Positions 12,943-25,798 of a stretch of DNA of 64,000 nucleotides are shown in pieces. The stretch covers positions 990,001 to 1,054,000 of the forward strand of contig JAUCBN010000024.1 of assembly GCA_035048815.1 (NCBI GenBank), given 5' to 3'. Made by a program: the position numbers and the translations under genes. The DNA comes from Abelmoschus esculentus. Its lineage: Eukaryota; Streptophyta; Magnoliopsida; Malvales; Malvaceae. The notes under the pieces were generated by a model that was not told where the DNA came from, ran no database searches, and saw only the letters and a list, made by a program, of their open reading frames with translations. Positions within the stretch are counted from its first letter, which is position 1. Each line of letters opens with the position of its first letter.

Positions 12943-12981
12943 CAAGTTCAGAGTTCGAATTCGAATTTACGTCACGAGAAG

Positions 12982-15900
12982 ATGGAGCACATGATCCAAC
13001 CACAAATTCCGAGATTAACAAAGACAAATTATGGCAACTGGAGTATTTAGATGAAGGCATTGCTCGGTTCCCTAGATTGTTGGGATATTGTCATAAAAGG
13101 ATATGCCGAATCGGAAAATGCAGCAGCAGAAGCGGCTCTAACAAATGAGGAGAAAAGAGCTCTAAAGGATGCTCGTAAAAAAGACCAAAGGGCATTATAC
13201 TATATTTTTCTAGCGGTGGACGAATCCAACTTTGAAAAAATTGCAGAAGCAACAACCGCAAAGCAAGCATGGGAAACTCTGCAAAAATCACTCCAAGGAG
13301 TTGAGAAAGCAAAAAAGGTACGTCTTCAATCACTTAGAACCGAGTTTGAAATGTTAAAAATGAAAAACACGGAAAGCATAGACGACTATGTTAACCGTGT
13401 GAAAGCCGTAGCAAATGAAATGAAAAGAAATGGCGAAGCCCTTGGCGAGGTTAGAATAATGGAAAAGATTTTACGATCGTTGGTGCGAAAATTTGATTAC
13501 GTGGTCGTTGCAATTGAAGAATCAAAAGATTTAACTCAAATGACGATCGATGAGCTTGTGGGATCACTCCAAGCCCATGAGCAGAAAATGAAATTAAATG
13601 AAGAGGGCGAAAATCTGAAGCAAGTCCTTCAAAGCAAGTTGCACGTCAATGAAGGCAAAACTAGCAGTAGTTATGCACAAGACAGAAGAAACTTTGGTGG
13701 ATATCGTGGAAGAGGAACACGTGGGTGTGGCGGTCGTTCATATGTTAGCAACTAAGAAGATGAAAATTACCAATCACCAAGTCATGGACGAGGATATAGA
13801 GGACGTGGCAGAGGCAGATATCAACAAAGAAATAAATCTCAGGTACAATGTTATAATTGTAACAAGTATGGACATTATAGTTACGAGTGTAGATCAGCTT
13901 CAATGCATGAAAAAAGAATTAATGTAGCCACAGCTGAAGAAGAAAACACAGAAGAGTCTCATGTATTCCTCACTTATAAGGGAAATGAAGAATCAAAGGA
14001 TAATATTTGGTATCTCGATAATTATGCCAGTAATTATATGTGTGGACGAAAAGAATTATTTGTGGAGCTGGATGAGACAGTCCGTGGACGAGTAACTTTT
14101 GGTGACGATTCACATACAGAGGTTAAAGGCAAGGGCAAAGTCATGATTACTCAGAAAAATGGAGAGAAAAAAATATATATCAGACGTCTACTATGTACCG
14201 GCTATGAAGAGCAATATCATCAGCCTTGGCCAGCTACTAGAAAAAGCATATGAAATACATATGAAGAATCATACACTTTCAATCAAAAATAAAAATGGAG
14301 AATTGATTACTCAAGTCAATATGACGCGGAATCGTCTCTTCACTATTAACATTGAGTCAGGAGAAGTAAATTGCATGAAGATTACAGTTAAGAACGATTC
14401 ATGGCTGTGGCACTTGAGGTACGAACATCTTGGATTTTCTGGCTTAAAGTTATTGTCAAAAGCGAAGATGGTGAATGGATTGCCGAAAATCAATCCTCCA
14501 GATCAATTGTGTGAAGCTTGTATCAAAGGAAAACAACACAGACAAAGCTTTGAAGTTGGTAAATCTTGGAGAGCAAAAAGACCATTGGAGATAGTTCACA
14601 CTAACATAGCCGGACCATTCGACATACCATCACTTGGAGGAAACAGGTACTACTTAACCTTTATTGACGATTTTAGTAGAAAATGTTGGGTATATGTTCT
14701 TAAACAAAAGTCAGAAGCATTAGATAAATTCAAAGAATTCAAAGCAATGGTGGAAAAACAAAGCGGTCAATACTTAAATATACTCAGATCTGATAGAGGA
14801 GGCGAGTATACGATGAAGTTATTTGAGGACTTTTGCAAGGAGCATGGAATTATTCATCAGTTGACAGTTAGATATACGCCTCAACAAAATGGAGTTGCAG
14901 AAAGAAAAAATCGCACCATTCTCGACATGGCAAGAAGTATGATAAAAGAGAATCATTTACCAAGAAATTTTTGGGCCGAAGCAGTTCGATGTGCAGTTTA
15001 CCTATTGAATCGTTGTCCAACAAAAAACGTGAGGAACATGACGCCAAACAAAGCATGGAACGGAAAAAAACCAGGAATTGGTCACCTTAAGATTTTTGGG
15101 TGCATCGCATATGCTCACGTACCTGCGCAATTGAGAAAGAAGCTCGATGATAGAGGAGAAAAATGTATCTTCATTGGCTATGATGAACGAAGTAAAGCCT
15201 ACAGACTTTACAATCCACTAGCCAAGAAATTAATAATCTCCAGAGATGTTAAGTTCGACGAAGAAGAACATTGGATATGGAGCTCAAACAAAAAAAAGGT
15301 TGATTGATTATTTTTCAACGAAGATAATGACAACCTCGTCAACCAAGATGAACAAGGTGATGATCAAGCTACTCAACAAAATTTGACTGAATCATCTTCA
15401 TCAAGGAGTAGTGGAGCAGAGAATCTTGAAATACAACCAACTGACGTTCGAAGATCTACAAGAGAAAGAAGAGCACCAGAAAGGTACAAGGATTATCAAA
15501 CTGAAAATATTTCACTCTTCTGTTTACTTGCAAGTAGTGATCCAATAACATACGAAGAAGCAATTGAAGATGAAAAGTGGAAGAATGCCATGAATGAAGA
15601 AATTGCATCGATAAAAAAAATGATACGTGGGAGCTCACAAACCTACCAGAAGGACATAATCCAATTGGAGTCAAGTGGGTGTACAAGACAAAGACAAATA
15701 AAGAAGGACAAGTAGAGAAATACAAAGCGAGACTAGTTGCCAAAGGCTACAAGCAAAGACAAGGAATAGACTATGATGAAGTATTTGCTCCAGTAGCAAG
15801 GATCGACACTATCAGACTTCTCACAGCAGTTGCAACACAAAATAAATGGAAGATTTATCAAATGGATGTGAAGTCAGCATTTTTAAATGGCTACCTAGAA

Positions 15901-17068
15901 GAAGAAGTTTATATCGAGCAACCACCAGGGTACATTAAACAAGGACAAGAAGATAAGGTTTACCGTTTGAAGAAAGCTTTATATGGATTGAAGCAAGCAC
16001 CAAGAGCATGGAACACAAGAATAGATGAATATTTTCAGGATAATGGATTCATAAAGAGTCCGTATGAACATTCTTTATATACAAAGAAGAATAAAGATGG
16101 TGATATTATGATCGTATGCTTATACGTGGACGACATGATTTTTACCGGAAATAACTCAGGTATGTTTTATGATTTCAAGAAAGCTATGACAAAAGAATTT
16201 GAAATGACAGATATCGGTGAGATGTCATATTTTCTTGGAGTCGAGGTGAAGCAGATGAAAGATGGAATATTTATATCTCAAAAAAGGTACACGGAGCAAA
16301 TTCTAAGCAAATTCAGAATGAAAGATTGCAAACCGGTAGCTACTCCAGCTGAAATAGGTATGAAATTAAGTGTTAATTCAACAAGAGAACCGGTGAATCC
16401 AACGTTGTTTAAAAGCCTCGTTGGAAGTTTGAGGTACCTAACTATCACACGACCAGACATAATGTATGCTGTGGGACTAGTAAGCAGATTCATGGAGAAT
16501 CCAAAACAAGATCATTGGATCGCAACAAAGAGAATTTTGAGATACATCAAAGGTACGGTGGATCATGGATTATTCTATAAACAATCACAAAATTCAAAGT
16601 TAGTTGGATATTCAGATAGTGATTACGGGGGAGACGTGGATGATCGAAAAAGCACTTTTGGATACCTATTTCATATCGGTTCTGTAATATTTTCATGGTC
16701 ATCAAAGAAGCAACAAACGGTAGCTCTCTCAACATGTGAAGCAGAATACATAGCCGCTGCAGCATGCAACTGTCAAGCAATTTGGTTGAAGAATATCTTG
16801 AACGAGCTAAATTTTACACAAGAAGGACCAACTACAATATGTTGACAACAAGTCCACTATATCTCTTGCAAAGAATCCTATCTCCCATAGCCGAAGTAAG
16901 CATATCGACACAAAGTATCATTTCATACGAGAGCAGGTGAAGAACAAAAATGTGGAGTTAGTCTACTGCAAGACAGAAGATCAACTTGCAAATATTTTTA
17001 CGAAGCCATTAAACGTAGGAACATTTCAAAGACTAAAAGAAATACTTGGGATGAAGAATCAAGTTTGA
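12982..17068 (+). pseudogene. Degenerate copia gag-pol
   Basis: One ancestral polyprotein frame is broken by in-frame stops at 13048-13050, 13753-13755 and 15305-15307. It is also broken by frame changes at A-rich runs near 14164-14175 and 15614-15625, and by a third near 16836-16843. Recognisable parts, in order, are: gag (13051-13755); a CCHC zinc knuckle (about 13850-13890); a protease remnant near 14010-14050; the GAG-pre-integrase HHCC region and integrase core (about 14400-15060); reverse transcriptase with its YVDD box (about 16117-16135); RNase H with the CEAEY block (about 16735-16755); and a C-terminal end stopping at 17066-17068. The protease catalytic triplet reads DNY where DSG or DTG is expected, and the first integrase catalytic Asp position reads Asn. 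These substitutions suggest inactivity apart from the frame breaks. Confidence 0.93.
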
Positions 17069-17075
17069 GGGGGAG
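17066..17075 (+). other. Polypurine tract
   Basis: A purine run (TGAGGGGGAG) directly abuts the right LTR and overlaps the gag-pol stop codon. Its position is that of the plus-strand primer in LTR elements. Confidence 0.85.
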
Positions 17076-17502
17076 TGTTAGAATTCAAACATGATTCTAG
17101 AAACATCTAGAGCACGGTGATGAGCATGTCGGCAAGCAAGTGGAAGATTCAAGAAACTTAAGCAACAATGACGGCAACTAAAATACTTAGCAACTAAGGA
17201 AATGGAAATTGAAGGCAACCTGACAACCCTCGAATTATGTGGCAAGTTCTAGAGAATTTTAGTATTATCCTATATTATTTAATTAATTTCTAGAATATGT
17301 TTAAATCGGTTAATGAGAGTATAAATATGTGGTGTTAGTTTGTACAGAGCATAAAAAAAAACAGAGAAAGCTAAGTGTGTGTGTGCAAGTGTGCAAGTGT
17401 GCAAAGTGTTTTTTGGTGTAAAACTTGCAGCAGCAAGATTGGTGATTTGTATAATATATTATAAGTTATAATTTATATCAACTACAATCAACGCTTCCAA
17501 CA
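17076..17502 (+). repeat. Right LTR of the copia element
   Basis: 427 bp, same length as the left LTR, with seven single-base differences, all A/G or C/T, and no indels. ATAAG follows directly as the right target-site copy. Confidence 0.96.
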
Positions 17503-17507
17503 ATAAG

Positions 17508-18378
17508 AATTTTAATTAAGATATTTGATTTATTCTATCATTAATAATATTATCTTTGTTAATTGAAGTTTAATATATATATTTATACCTATAAATAAAT
17601 GATTCGATATATATAAATCGATCATATTTGATTTGTATTTAATTGATATTATAGTATAATTTTTTAAATATCAATTATTATTATAATCATATAATAAAAA
17701 TACATACGAAATTATTTCATCATATATTCACGATCCTATAAAAAATTCAAATAAATATTGATGATTACATCAACCATATATATATAGTGATTGATTAATT
17801 ATTTTTATATTACAATTTTTACATTTTAATATATTAAATCTTGATTTTATTTGTTATGACATGATTTCTCTTAATAATAATAATAATTTATTATTTGCTT
17901 TAATATGAAAGCATTAATTAAACATCAGAGGACACGACACCCAAACTCAACTAATGAAAGCTTCAAAAAATGGTGTAAACAATATAGCTTTGCTTGTATT
18001 TGTTGAATAAAAACGGTTTATTAAGTGGTAAATGGCAGAATCAAATCAAGTTTGTGGTACCGGTACATGAACTAGCTAGCCTCATCAAGGTTTGAATGCA
18101 AAGATTAGAACCTAAATAAAACAGCTTCTCACATGTTTCTGAAATTGTATGTCCTATGTCATGACACTATCTATAACCAACATCCGCACAGATGCTTAGA
18201 GAGAAAAGAATCGGAACTACGCACCGTTTAAGTCACGAGTTCGGTAATGCTGGTCCATGGTGTGTTGGCTTGTGATTTCCAATTCCAAGCACCTGTGCTC
18301 ATTACCTGCCATCAGATGTCACCATAAATGAGATGGAAAAAACATGGTGATGTACAGTGTTGAAACAAGGTTCTGATA
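17508..18378. other. Intergenic region 3' of the GT47 gene
   Basis: AT-rich DNA to about 17920, then more mixed sequence that probably includes the 3' untranslated region of the glycosyltransferase gene (minus strand). No gene was recognised. Confidence 0.5.
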
Positions 18379-20656
18379 TCATCGCTTCCGTTGCCACCAA
18401 TCGGGAACTTTCAACCTTCTGCTTCTGTGTACAGCAAGTCGGACCTCGGGGAGCTTGTGTCTTACCTGTCTCCATAGCATGTTGACAGCATCTTCCTTCT
18501 TTGGAGGGTACTGGAACTCGAAATGATGGGAAACACTCTTGAGCCGCTTCCACTTTTCAAGCCATCGATCCTTGGGAAATTGACGCAACTGGTTGACCAA
18601 ATAACCTGGTCCTAATGCCTCTTTCATAGAGAAGAAAACTGAGAATTCAGTGTAGTCGATTTCATCCTCATAGGGAAGCTCAATGTTATCACTGACAATC
18701 ACGGGAACACAATGGCTCACAATAGCATCGAACAGTCGGCAAGATGAAGGTGTGTCACCTGCGGGATGCAGACAGAACTTCGAAGAACGCATGCCCTCTT
18801 TAGACTAACACAAAAGAAAGTAAAAGAAATAAGATGGGTAGCATACTTTTAGATCAAAAAACTATCAGAAAAACAGCAAAGCGTCTCCAAAATTTTCCTC
18901 CAGCTTGAAAATGTGGTTATTTGGTTTCAGATTTTGATCATGGTTTGAAAGGATTAGTAACTGTAATATGTTGGCAACTACTTCATTTTCTGAGTATTTA
19001 GAAAATAGTATACTGTCAAGGGACAAGACAAGCAGCATACCATTATAATGTTTTGTGGAGTTGCTACACTCTTCTCGTAATGAACATCATCGATACCAGA
19101 CAAGATCTTTCCCAGTTTGGCTCGAATTTTGCCTTGCTGCACAGAAATGAACTCGAGTTTAGAACATTATCAAATTCAACATAAGTTCCACGAACGGAAT
19201 ATTTGCGTTTTAAAAACTAACATACATCTTTCCTGACAGTATTTCCTCGGAAAAAGAGAAGTGTATTTCGAGACTCATATGGGTCCAACGGGTCATCATC
19301 TGTGAAGGAGTCGACAACATGTACATACGGAGCAACCACATCTTTGCTTAAGCTAGACATGTTTCGAGGATATCGGCCAAAATCTACAACAATAAGGATA
19401 GATGCATTCAACTCTTGTCGAAGAAATCTGAAAGCATTTGGATGTGTCATGGGAATTACATGGTCTCTGCCTCCAGATCTTTGATAGTACTTGGAATTTT
19501 GCAGGAATTCCAGTAACTCAACCTGAAATGAGAAAGCAATTTACAATCCATTGTAATCAACAGTTATCAACTTGAAACCAGAAGCACTTTATATCCACAG
19601 CCATCTAAGTATACTCAAGAAAACAGAAATATAAGATCAACCCGCCTAGATCGAGTCGAGTCAAAACACAAAACAAATCCTACAAACTACAGAAACTCAT
19701 CAGCAGCAGAAGGGAAAAACAGCTCTTTTCATATCATTTGAATTAGCATTACAGAATTCTAACAGGCAAGGTATGCTAATATTTGAGACAACATGTGTTA
19801 GACATGTTTGAAAGCTACATTCCATTAGTCGAATCAAAAATCAAAGCAACAGTTCATTTTTCATGTAACGATCAAATGGTATCTGTACCTAAAGTCCCAA
19901 ACATGATTCTCTTTAATAAATGGGAAATGCTCAAGAAATAAAGAAGCAATTTATGAATTTCCTTTTGGTTCGAATTCAGCTGATGTCATTCTCAAACCAG
20001 ATAGCCAAAGTCTAGTAATTTTCATAGAATTCAATATCAGAAAGTGCTTCAAACTGGAATCAAAGGAACTTAACTTATGATTTTTTGGTATAAAAAAACT
20101 AGAATTCATCTCCCTAATCACCAAACAACGGAATAAGCCATAGCGAGAAGTGCCCAATTAAGATCCCCATTACCTGTAATCGGCGATCAACCTCCGTCTC
20201 AGGATCCGTCATATTATGGCCGTGCGTATTAAAACTCAACGAGGAAAAAAACGGCACAAAGAAGGCCTCCGCGATTTCAGGATCCGAAACCCTAACCGCC
20301 TCCGTTCCTTCCTCCCCGTCGCCGCCATACAGAAGCGACGCCATCATCCAATACTCCACACTATGCTGTCTCTTGATCCCGGAATTCGATGGCCAATGCG
20401 GGAAATTCTCAGCCGTAACGGTCCCGTTACCCTCGGAAGAGCTCCAACGAGCCATCATGCCGACGTGAAATCTCCTCGGGAGATCGTACATGTAAACGCG
20501 GAGGGGTCGTTCTGTAACACAGAGCGAGCGTTGAACCGTGGGTGACTGCAGTAGAGGGAAGAAGTAGGATCTGAAATCAACGGTGCCGACATAGATTGAA
20601 CATGAAATCAGGAAGAGAATCACGAATGATAAGCAGATTGCAACTTTCCCGTACAT
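18379..20656 (-). CDS. Exostosin-family GT47 glycosyltransferase (ARAD1-like, At1g67410-like)
   Basis: Predicted Golgi type II membrane glycosyltransferase acting on cell-wall polysaccharide; ARAD1 relatives are linked to pectic arabinan, but the substrate here is not shown. Four exons, 20656-20174, 19522-19226, 19136-19041 and 18804-18379, are each a whole number of codons and give 433 residues. The start was chosen at the Met just before an N-terminal hydrophobic anchor (about residues 5-24). The exostosin domain shows LRVYMYDLPRRFHVG, EAFFVPFFSSLSF, GRDHVIP, RNTLLFFRGN, RSSKFCLHPAGDTPSSCRLFDAI and HCVPVIVSDNIELPYED, the last two being the strongest family signatures. An upstream in-frame Met at 20710 is possible but would place 18 polar residues before the anchor. 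Its position agrees with the Arabidopsis neighbourhood. Confidence 0.92.
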
Positions 20657-22149
20657 TGCTGTGTAAGACTTGAGATCTGACGCTGCTTTTCCCTCACTGA
20701 ATATTACCATTAACTGCGATTCATATATAAATATTGCTGAATTGTCCTTTGGATTTCCACACAAAAAAATTACTTAAATTCCCTTTATCCGCATCTGAAG
20801 CAAAACAAAAAGAACAGACAGAATTTATTTACAGTAGCGTTGTAAATTCCCGGAAACGCCAACTAAATTCCTGCTCCAAATTAGCTGGAAAAAAATATGA
20901 ATTTACCTATTTTATTTTTATTTTCTGTTCTTTTCGGTTTGTCCTAACTTCGTAGTAATTATGCTATGCTTAAAACAAACGATTTCTGTTAGGTATATTG
21001 ACAGTTGAAGTGGTAGCATAATCAAATTGTTTTTTTCCGTTAAGTGAATTGACAGTTGAAGTGGTAACATAGTTGGACTTTTTTTTTTTTTTTATGGTAC
21101 AAAATCTCGAAAAAATAGTGAAGTTCTGAGGTAATACGTATTAAAATAAGGTATAATTAAATTTTTATAAAAATTATAAAAATTTTAGTATAATTTTTTG
21201 ATATATACTTATTTTTTTATAAAAGTATAAGAATTTTAATATATATTAAAAAATAAATATTAAAATTCTTATGTTTTTTTAAGAATTTTAATTATAATTC
21301 TTTTTAATTTCATTTTAAAGAGTTTCACACTATAAAAACAAAAAAATACGTGTAAAAAGATATATTATTCTTTATAAAATTTTAAGGGTAAAATATGTAA
21401 ATAGTTACTATTTGAAAATTTACTTTCGATCATTAATATTTTTTATTTATAACAAAGCAATTAGGAATGTATAAAACTGGGTCTGATTAATGGTTAACAA
21501 ATTATTTTAGACGATCAATAAATTTAAATTATTTAATTCTCAATCCTAAATCATAATTATTAGACCAGTTAATTGATGACCTACTAGCCAAATATTCGAT
21601 TCGATATTGTAGCATAGTAAAAAATATTAAACTTAATAACTTAGTTAAAAAATACTATATCTTTTAAAAAAGTGACATAGGATACCAAAATTTTCTTACT
21701 ACTAGAACAAATTCAATAGAATACAATTGTAGCATACGTAAAAACTAAGCCTAACAACATAAGAAAAGAATATAACAAAATCAACTAAAGAATCTAAGAA
21801 AAGAAAGCTAATATATATTATTATAATCGATCGATTCGGTTATTCATTGTTTTTTTAGTTTCGAACCATACTCTTGGATTTTATATTTTATTTTAGTTTA
21901 TCGATTTTTTGGAATTGTACTAAAAATATTCGCTTTATCGTTAATTGACTTACAATAGTGTGATATGACAGCTGAAAATGAAATGAGCAAAATGTAACTT
22001 TCCAGACTTTAATGGTGAAAAGAGAAACTTACTTAAACTTTAGTGACCGTTTATGTAATTTACCCAAATTTTAATATGTATTAATATTCAAGGTGAGGCT
22101 TTCATCAATTTCAAATCGGTACAATTCATGTTTCATTGCACATCTTAAC
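20657..22149. other. Intergenic region with a short tandem duplication
   Basis: Promoter side of the GT47 gene and 3' side of the ankyrin gene. A block TGACAGTTGAAGTGGTA(G/A)CATA occurs twice, near 20999 and 21050, about 51 bases apart. The remainder is AT-rich without a recognised element. Confidence 0.5.
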
Positions 22150-24736
22150 TTATCTTCGCTTGCCGCTAATGGCTTCCCTTGTCAAAAGTCTAATTCCTCT
22201 GACCCACAATTTGGCCATTTCGACCCCTCCATCACACACGAAATGCACCTCCTTATTCTTAGTAGTCACCACATGGAACATTCCTGGCTCGTCCACATCC
22301 GACTTCCTCCTCCGGTTCCACCGGAATTTTTCGCTCGGACCGACCTCAGCTGCCTTGCAGATCACGTTTCTCCTTCTAGATTTGCCCCACCGAAGAATGC
22401 CACTGGTCTGCATCATTTTCAGGTCTTTGCCGTGGGGAGATCCTTTACCACACCTAGTGTGCTTCTTCACTCGGCTTCCATCGACAACTAGAGCTTTAGC
22501 AAGCTCATTCAGGATGACATCCTCTGCATCGTTTCCGTGCCCTTTTTTCCTTGCAAGCGAAAGAGCCGTTTCGTGCCTTGCATTTTCGGTGTCGCATTTT
22601 GCACCATTAGAAATTAGAAGTTCACAGATTCCACCATAGCCTCCTCTTGCTGCTAGCATGAGAGGGGTGTATCCATCAGCATCAAATGCATTGACATCGC
22701 AGCCTCGACCAATTAAGACGGGAACTAAATTTGAGTCTCCACGTTTCACCGTACGATGTAGAGTATAGAATCCGATGGGACCGTTCACTTCTTCAAGTGC
22801 ATACTCCAGTACTAATCGATCGAATACATCGCCGGTTTGGTTTACCTCTAATAAGGTGATGGCAGTGTCACCGTATTTATTACACAACTTAATATTAGCC
22901 CCTGCACGAAGAAGTAATTCGAAGGCTTCCAAATAGCCTCCCGATGCAGCCATCATCAGAGCTGAATTCCCATCGTCGTCTTGTTCGTTAAGGTCGATAT
23001 CTTTTAGTTCAATGAGTTTTTTCAAAGCCTCAATCTCATTTGCTTGGATTGTGAACATCAAAGGAGAAAATACGGAGGGGTTGCTCGATCGAGGCATCTT
23101 CCCGTCTAGAATCACATCCACAACAGCTTGTTGGAAGCCATGATTCCATTTGGTTAACCCTGCAATGGAACTTGCACTTTGGCCAGCAGAGTTTAACAAT
23201 CCAAAGTCAGCTCCAGCTGAGGCCAGTATTTTAAAGCAGTCCCCACGTTTGTACCTAGCACAAATCGTAAGTGCGGAATCTCCGAAAGTTGTTCGGGAAT
23301 CGATATGACATCCGGCTACAATCAGGCATTGGAGGACTTTAGCAAATCCTAGCTTCGCAGTCAAATGGATGGGATGCAACTCTGTTTTCAAATTCGATTT
23401 GATCGGAAATTCTACATCGGCACCGTAATTCAGAAGCACTTCAACAGCTGAGGCATTGTTACATAAGATGGCATGGTGGATGAGGGTCCTGCCATTGTGA
23501 AGGGTGTTTGGATCGAGGCGTTGAAGCAGCAAGCTAAAGATCGAACCGCTGACTTCAAAATACTCCACAGCACACCAGGCGATGGAATAAGCATCAGCCA
23601 GTCCGGCACCGACCCTGATTTCCTCGCCTGTATCGATATCCCAAGACCAAGCTCCAACTCTCACTTTTATGTCCGTCTTGACACCAGCCTGATATCATCG
23701 GTTTCGAATACATTAGTAATGCCAATTAAGAACGTTCTGCAGATAACTAAACAAAGAAACAACTTGATTTAGAGCCCTATACTCATGTGCATGGAAATTA
23801 CGGAACTTCATCGATTGTGTTCCGAGACGCATACCTGCAACAGTGATCTAACAACAGAGGTCTGCCTACAAACTACAGCTGCAGATAGCGCATTAGAGTC
23901 GATATTCGCGTATAGAGACGGCTTGGAAGATTGAAGAAGTACCCTATCAGTTGCATCGGCATCTACTTCGAACTGTCGCCAATATTAACACGAATGTCAC
24001 GAAGATGACCATTGACCTTAATTTAGTATATGATCAACCTCGGTAACATCTATTTTACCTTGATAAGTAAGTCGACAAAATCAACAAACCCCCTGCAGCA
24101 GGCCGATATGAGAGCTCGTAAGGCAGTCTGAGGGCGTATCATGTCGGTTTCCATTAGCCGCTCGGCGAGTTTGACATACCCAAAGTAGCTTGTTTCCAGC
24201 AACGCCTCCTCGCACGCCTTTTGACAAGCACCACTGTGGAGGAGAACCTCCAATATCTCCATATGACCTTCCCTGACCGCCGCGGTGGTAGCATAGCCTC
24301 GAAATAACTTGTGATTCACGTTAGCTCCTAAACTCTGCCAAATTAAAAAAAAATTATGGCTTGGCTTTAATGATTTCACCTACAAATATGCATAAACTAA
24401 CTGTTTTACCAGCAACTTCTTAACGAGAAACATGTTTCCAACATGTGCAGCAAGAAACAAGGGGGTAACTTCGGTCTTAAACTCCTCGAAATCGACACGA
24501 ACTTCGTGAGCGGCCTCATCGTGCAACGAAATCTCAGTCGTCTTAGACTTCAAGTTCACTGTTCCGACAAAGTTGACGTCCACAAAAGGATCAGCTAAAC
24601 ACTCACATGCCAACTTCAAATCATTCCCATGCAAAGCATCGATGAGTCTTTGAGAAACCTCCTCTTCGTAGTTCACCGGAAACACCCGTTTCCGGACAAT
24701 AAATCCGCCGCCCGAACCGCCATGCACGACTTCCAT
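22150..24736 (-). CDS. Ankyrin-repeat protein, 759 residues
   Basis: Four exons, 24736-24410, 24334-24059, 23972-23835 and 23688-22150, are each a whole number of codons, with clean GT-AG sites. The protein is built of ankyrin repeats from about residue 40 to 640. Examples are EVTPLFLAAHVGNMFLVKKLL, DDDGNSALMMAASGGYLEAFELLLRAGANIKLCNKYGDTA and ADGYTPLMLAARGGYGGICELLISNGAK. A basic region follows (HTRCGKGSPHGKDLK, GKSRRRNVICKAAEVGPS) and a C-terminal segment resembling a short PH-like strand pattern (FHVVTTKNKEVHFVCDGGVEMAKLWVRGI). No transmembrane segments were seen, which argues against the ACD6/PGG class. The role is probably protein binding. I know the family layout from plants but do not assign a symbol. 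Confidence 0.9.
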
Positions 24737-25798
24737 GTTCCTTAAAAAAACTAAAAACAAGAAAAGAGAAAGCTTTGGGGTTTGCTTTGAATATGTCCAC
24801 TTAATAAAGTTTCGTTGAGCTGAAGGTTTCTTTGATTTGTTGAACCATATGATTTCAATAATCATTTGTTTTATTTCTTTGTTAACTGAAACGGTTGGCC
24901 TAATACAAGCCTAACTTTGTTTTTAATTACTTTTGTATTAACTCCTTAAACCTGGTCTAAGACAAAGATTTGTCCTTAATTTGTATGTCAGCCGGATTTG
25001 GCCTGCATGCAAATGATTGGTCCTCTTGATTATTACGAATAGCATTGGAAATAACTATAGGACAAAAGAAGAGTGAAAATGAAAAATTAAATAGAATTTT
25101 CCTAAGTTGTACTGTATCTTACTAGTATTAAAACATTTTAATTATGAGTCTTTTAATATAAATATTATCTATTTTTTATTAAAATTATTTGTTAAATTTA
25201 ATAATATTATTAATGTTATATTTGTGTTATGCTTTCTTAAATGATATATTTATTCAAGTTTTATGTAGTTAAAATTTAATAAATATTTAAGTGGATATGA
25301 TTTGAGTTTTTAACAAATTTAATCGAATTATTTAATATATTCAACTCGAAAAGCTCACTGATTACTAAAATATATTTTATTATATAATGATTTTCTCGAT
25401 TTGTTACTGCAAAGAAGAATCCCATGTAAAAAATGTAAGATTATTCAGAATCCTTGAATGAGTAATTTATTCCTGATTCCTGAAGAGTGCCATATCATTA
25501 CATTCACATAAGTATTACAGTACAGAATTCCTAGCATCTCCTGTTTTACAGTGCAATTATCCCCAAGTCATCTCTTCTTCCACCTGCCAGAACCGGCAAC
25601 AAGTCGACTATCAGTGTCTCGATAATTTGTTCGAAGTAACTGTTATAGTTATGAGTGACTGCATCAACCAGTTGAGTTAAGCTTCGGGTTCAAACTGTTT
25701 CTAGTTCCGATGATCAGAGTACAAGATCTTATGCTTGATTAATATAGGTACTATATGAAGGGTGATAAACCAGTCTAAAACAAGTGAAGCAAGATATC
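24737..25798. other. Intergenic region between ankyrin and OTU genes
   Basis: Holds the ankyrin gene leader and promoter (24737 to about 25000), AT-rich DNA, and the probable 3' untranslated region of the OTU gene from about 25440. No other gene was recognised. Confidence 0.5.

Larger units (their letters stand above)
12495..17502 (+). mobile_element. Ty1/copia LTR retrotransposon, complete in structure but coding-defective
   Basis: A 5,008-bp element with two 427-bp LTRs (12495-12921 and 17076-17502), each running TGTTAG...CCAACA. A perfect 5-bp target duplication ATAAG flanks it (12490-12494 and 17503-17507). A primer-binding site complementary to initiator Met-tRNA follows the left LTR, and a polypurine tract precedes the right LTR. 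The internal order gag, protease, integrase, reverse transcriptase, RNase H defines Ty1/copia. By eye the LTRs differ at 7 of 427 positions, all transitions, which suggests insertion within roughly the last 0.5-1.2 million years under common plant rates. The coding region has stops and frameshifts (see the separate entry), so the copy is not autonomous. Confidence 0.97.

Noticed and set aside
13649..13927. Open frame inside the retroelement gag region
   Set aside because: It lies in another frame from the CCHC zinc-knuckle reading and encodes nothing recognisable.
22093..22639. Two plus-strand frames opposite the ankyrin gene
   Set aside because: They are antisense to clear ankyrin coding sequence and lack family features.
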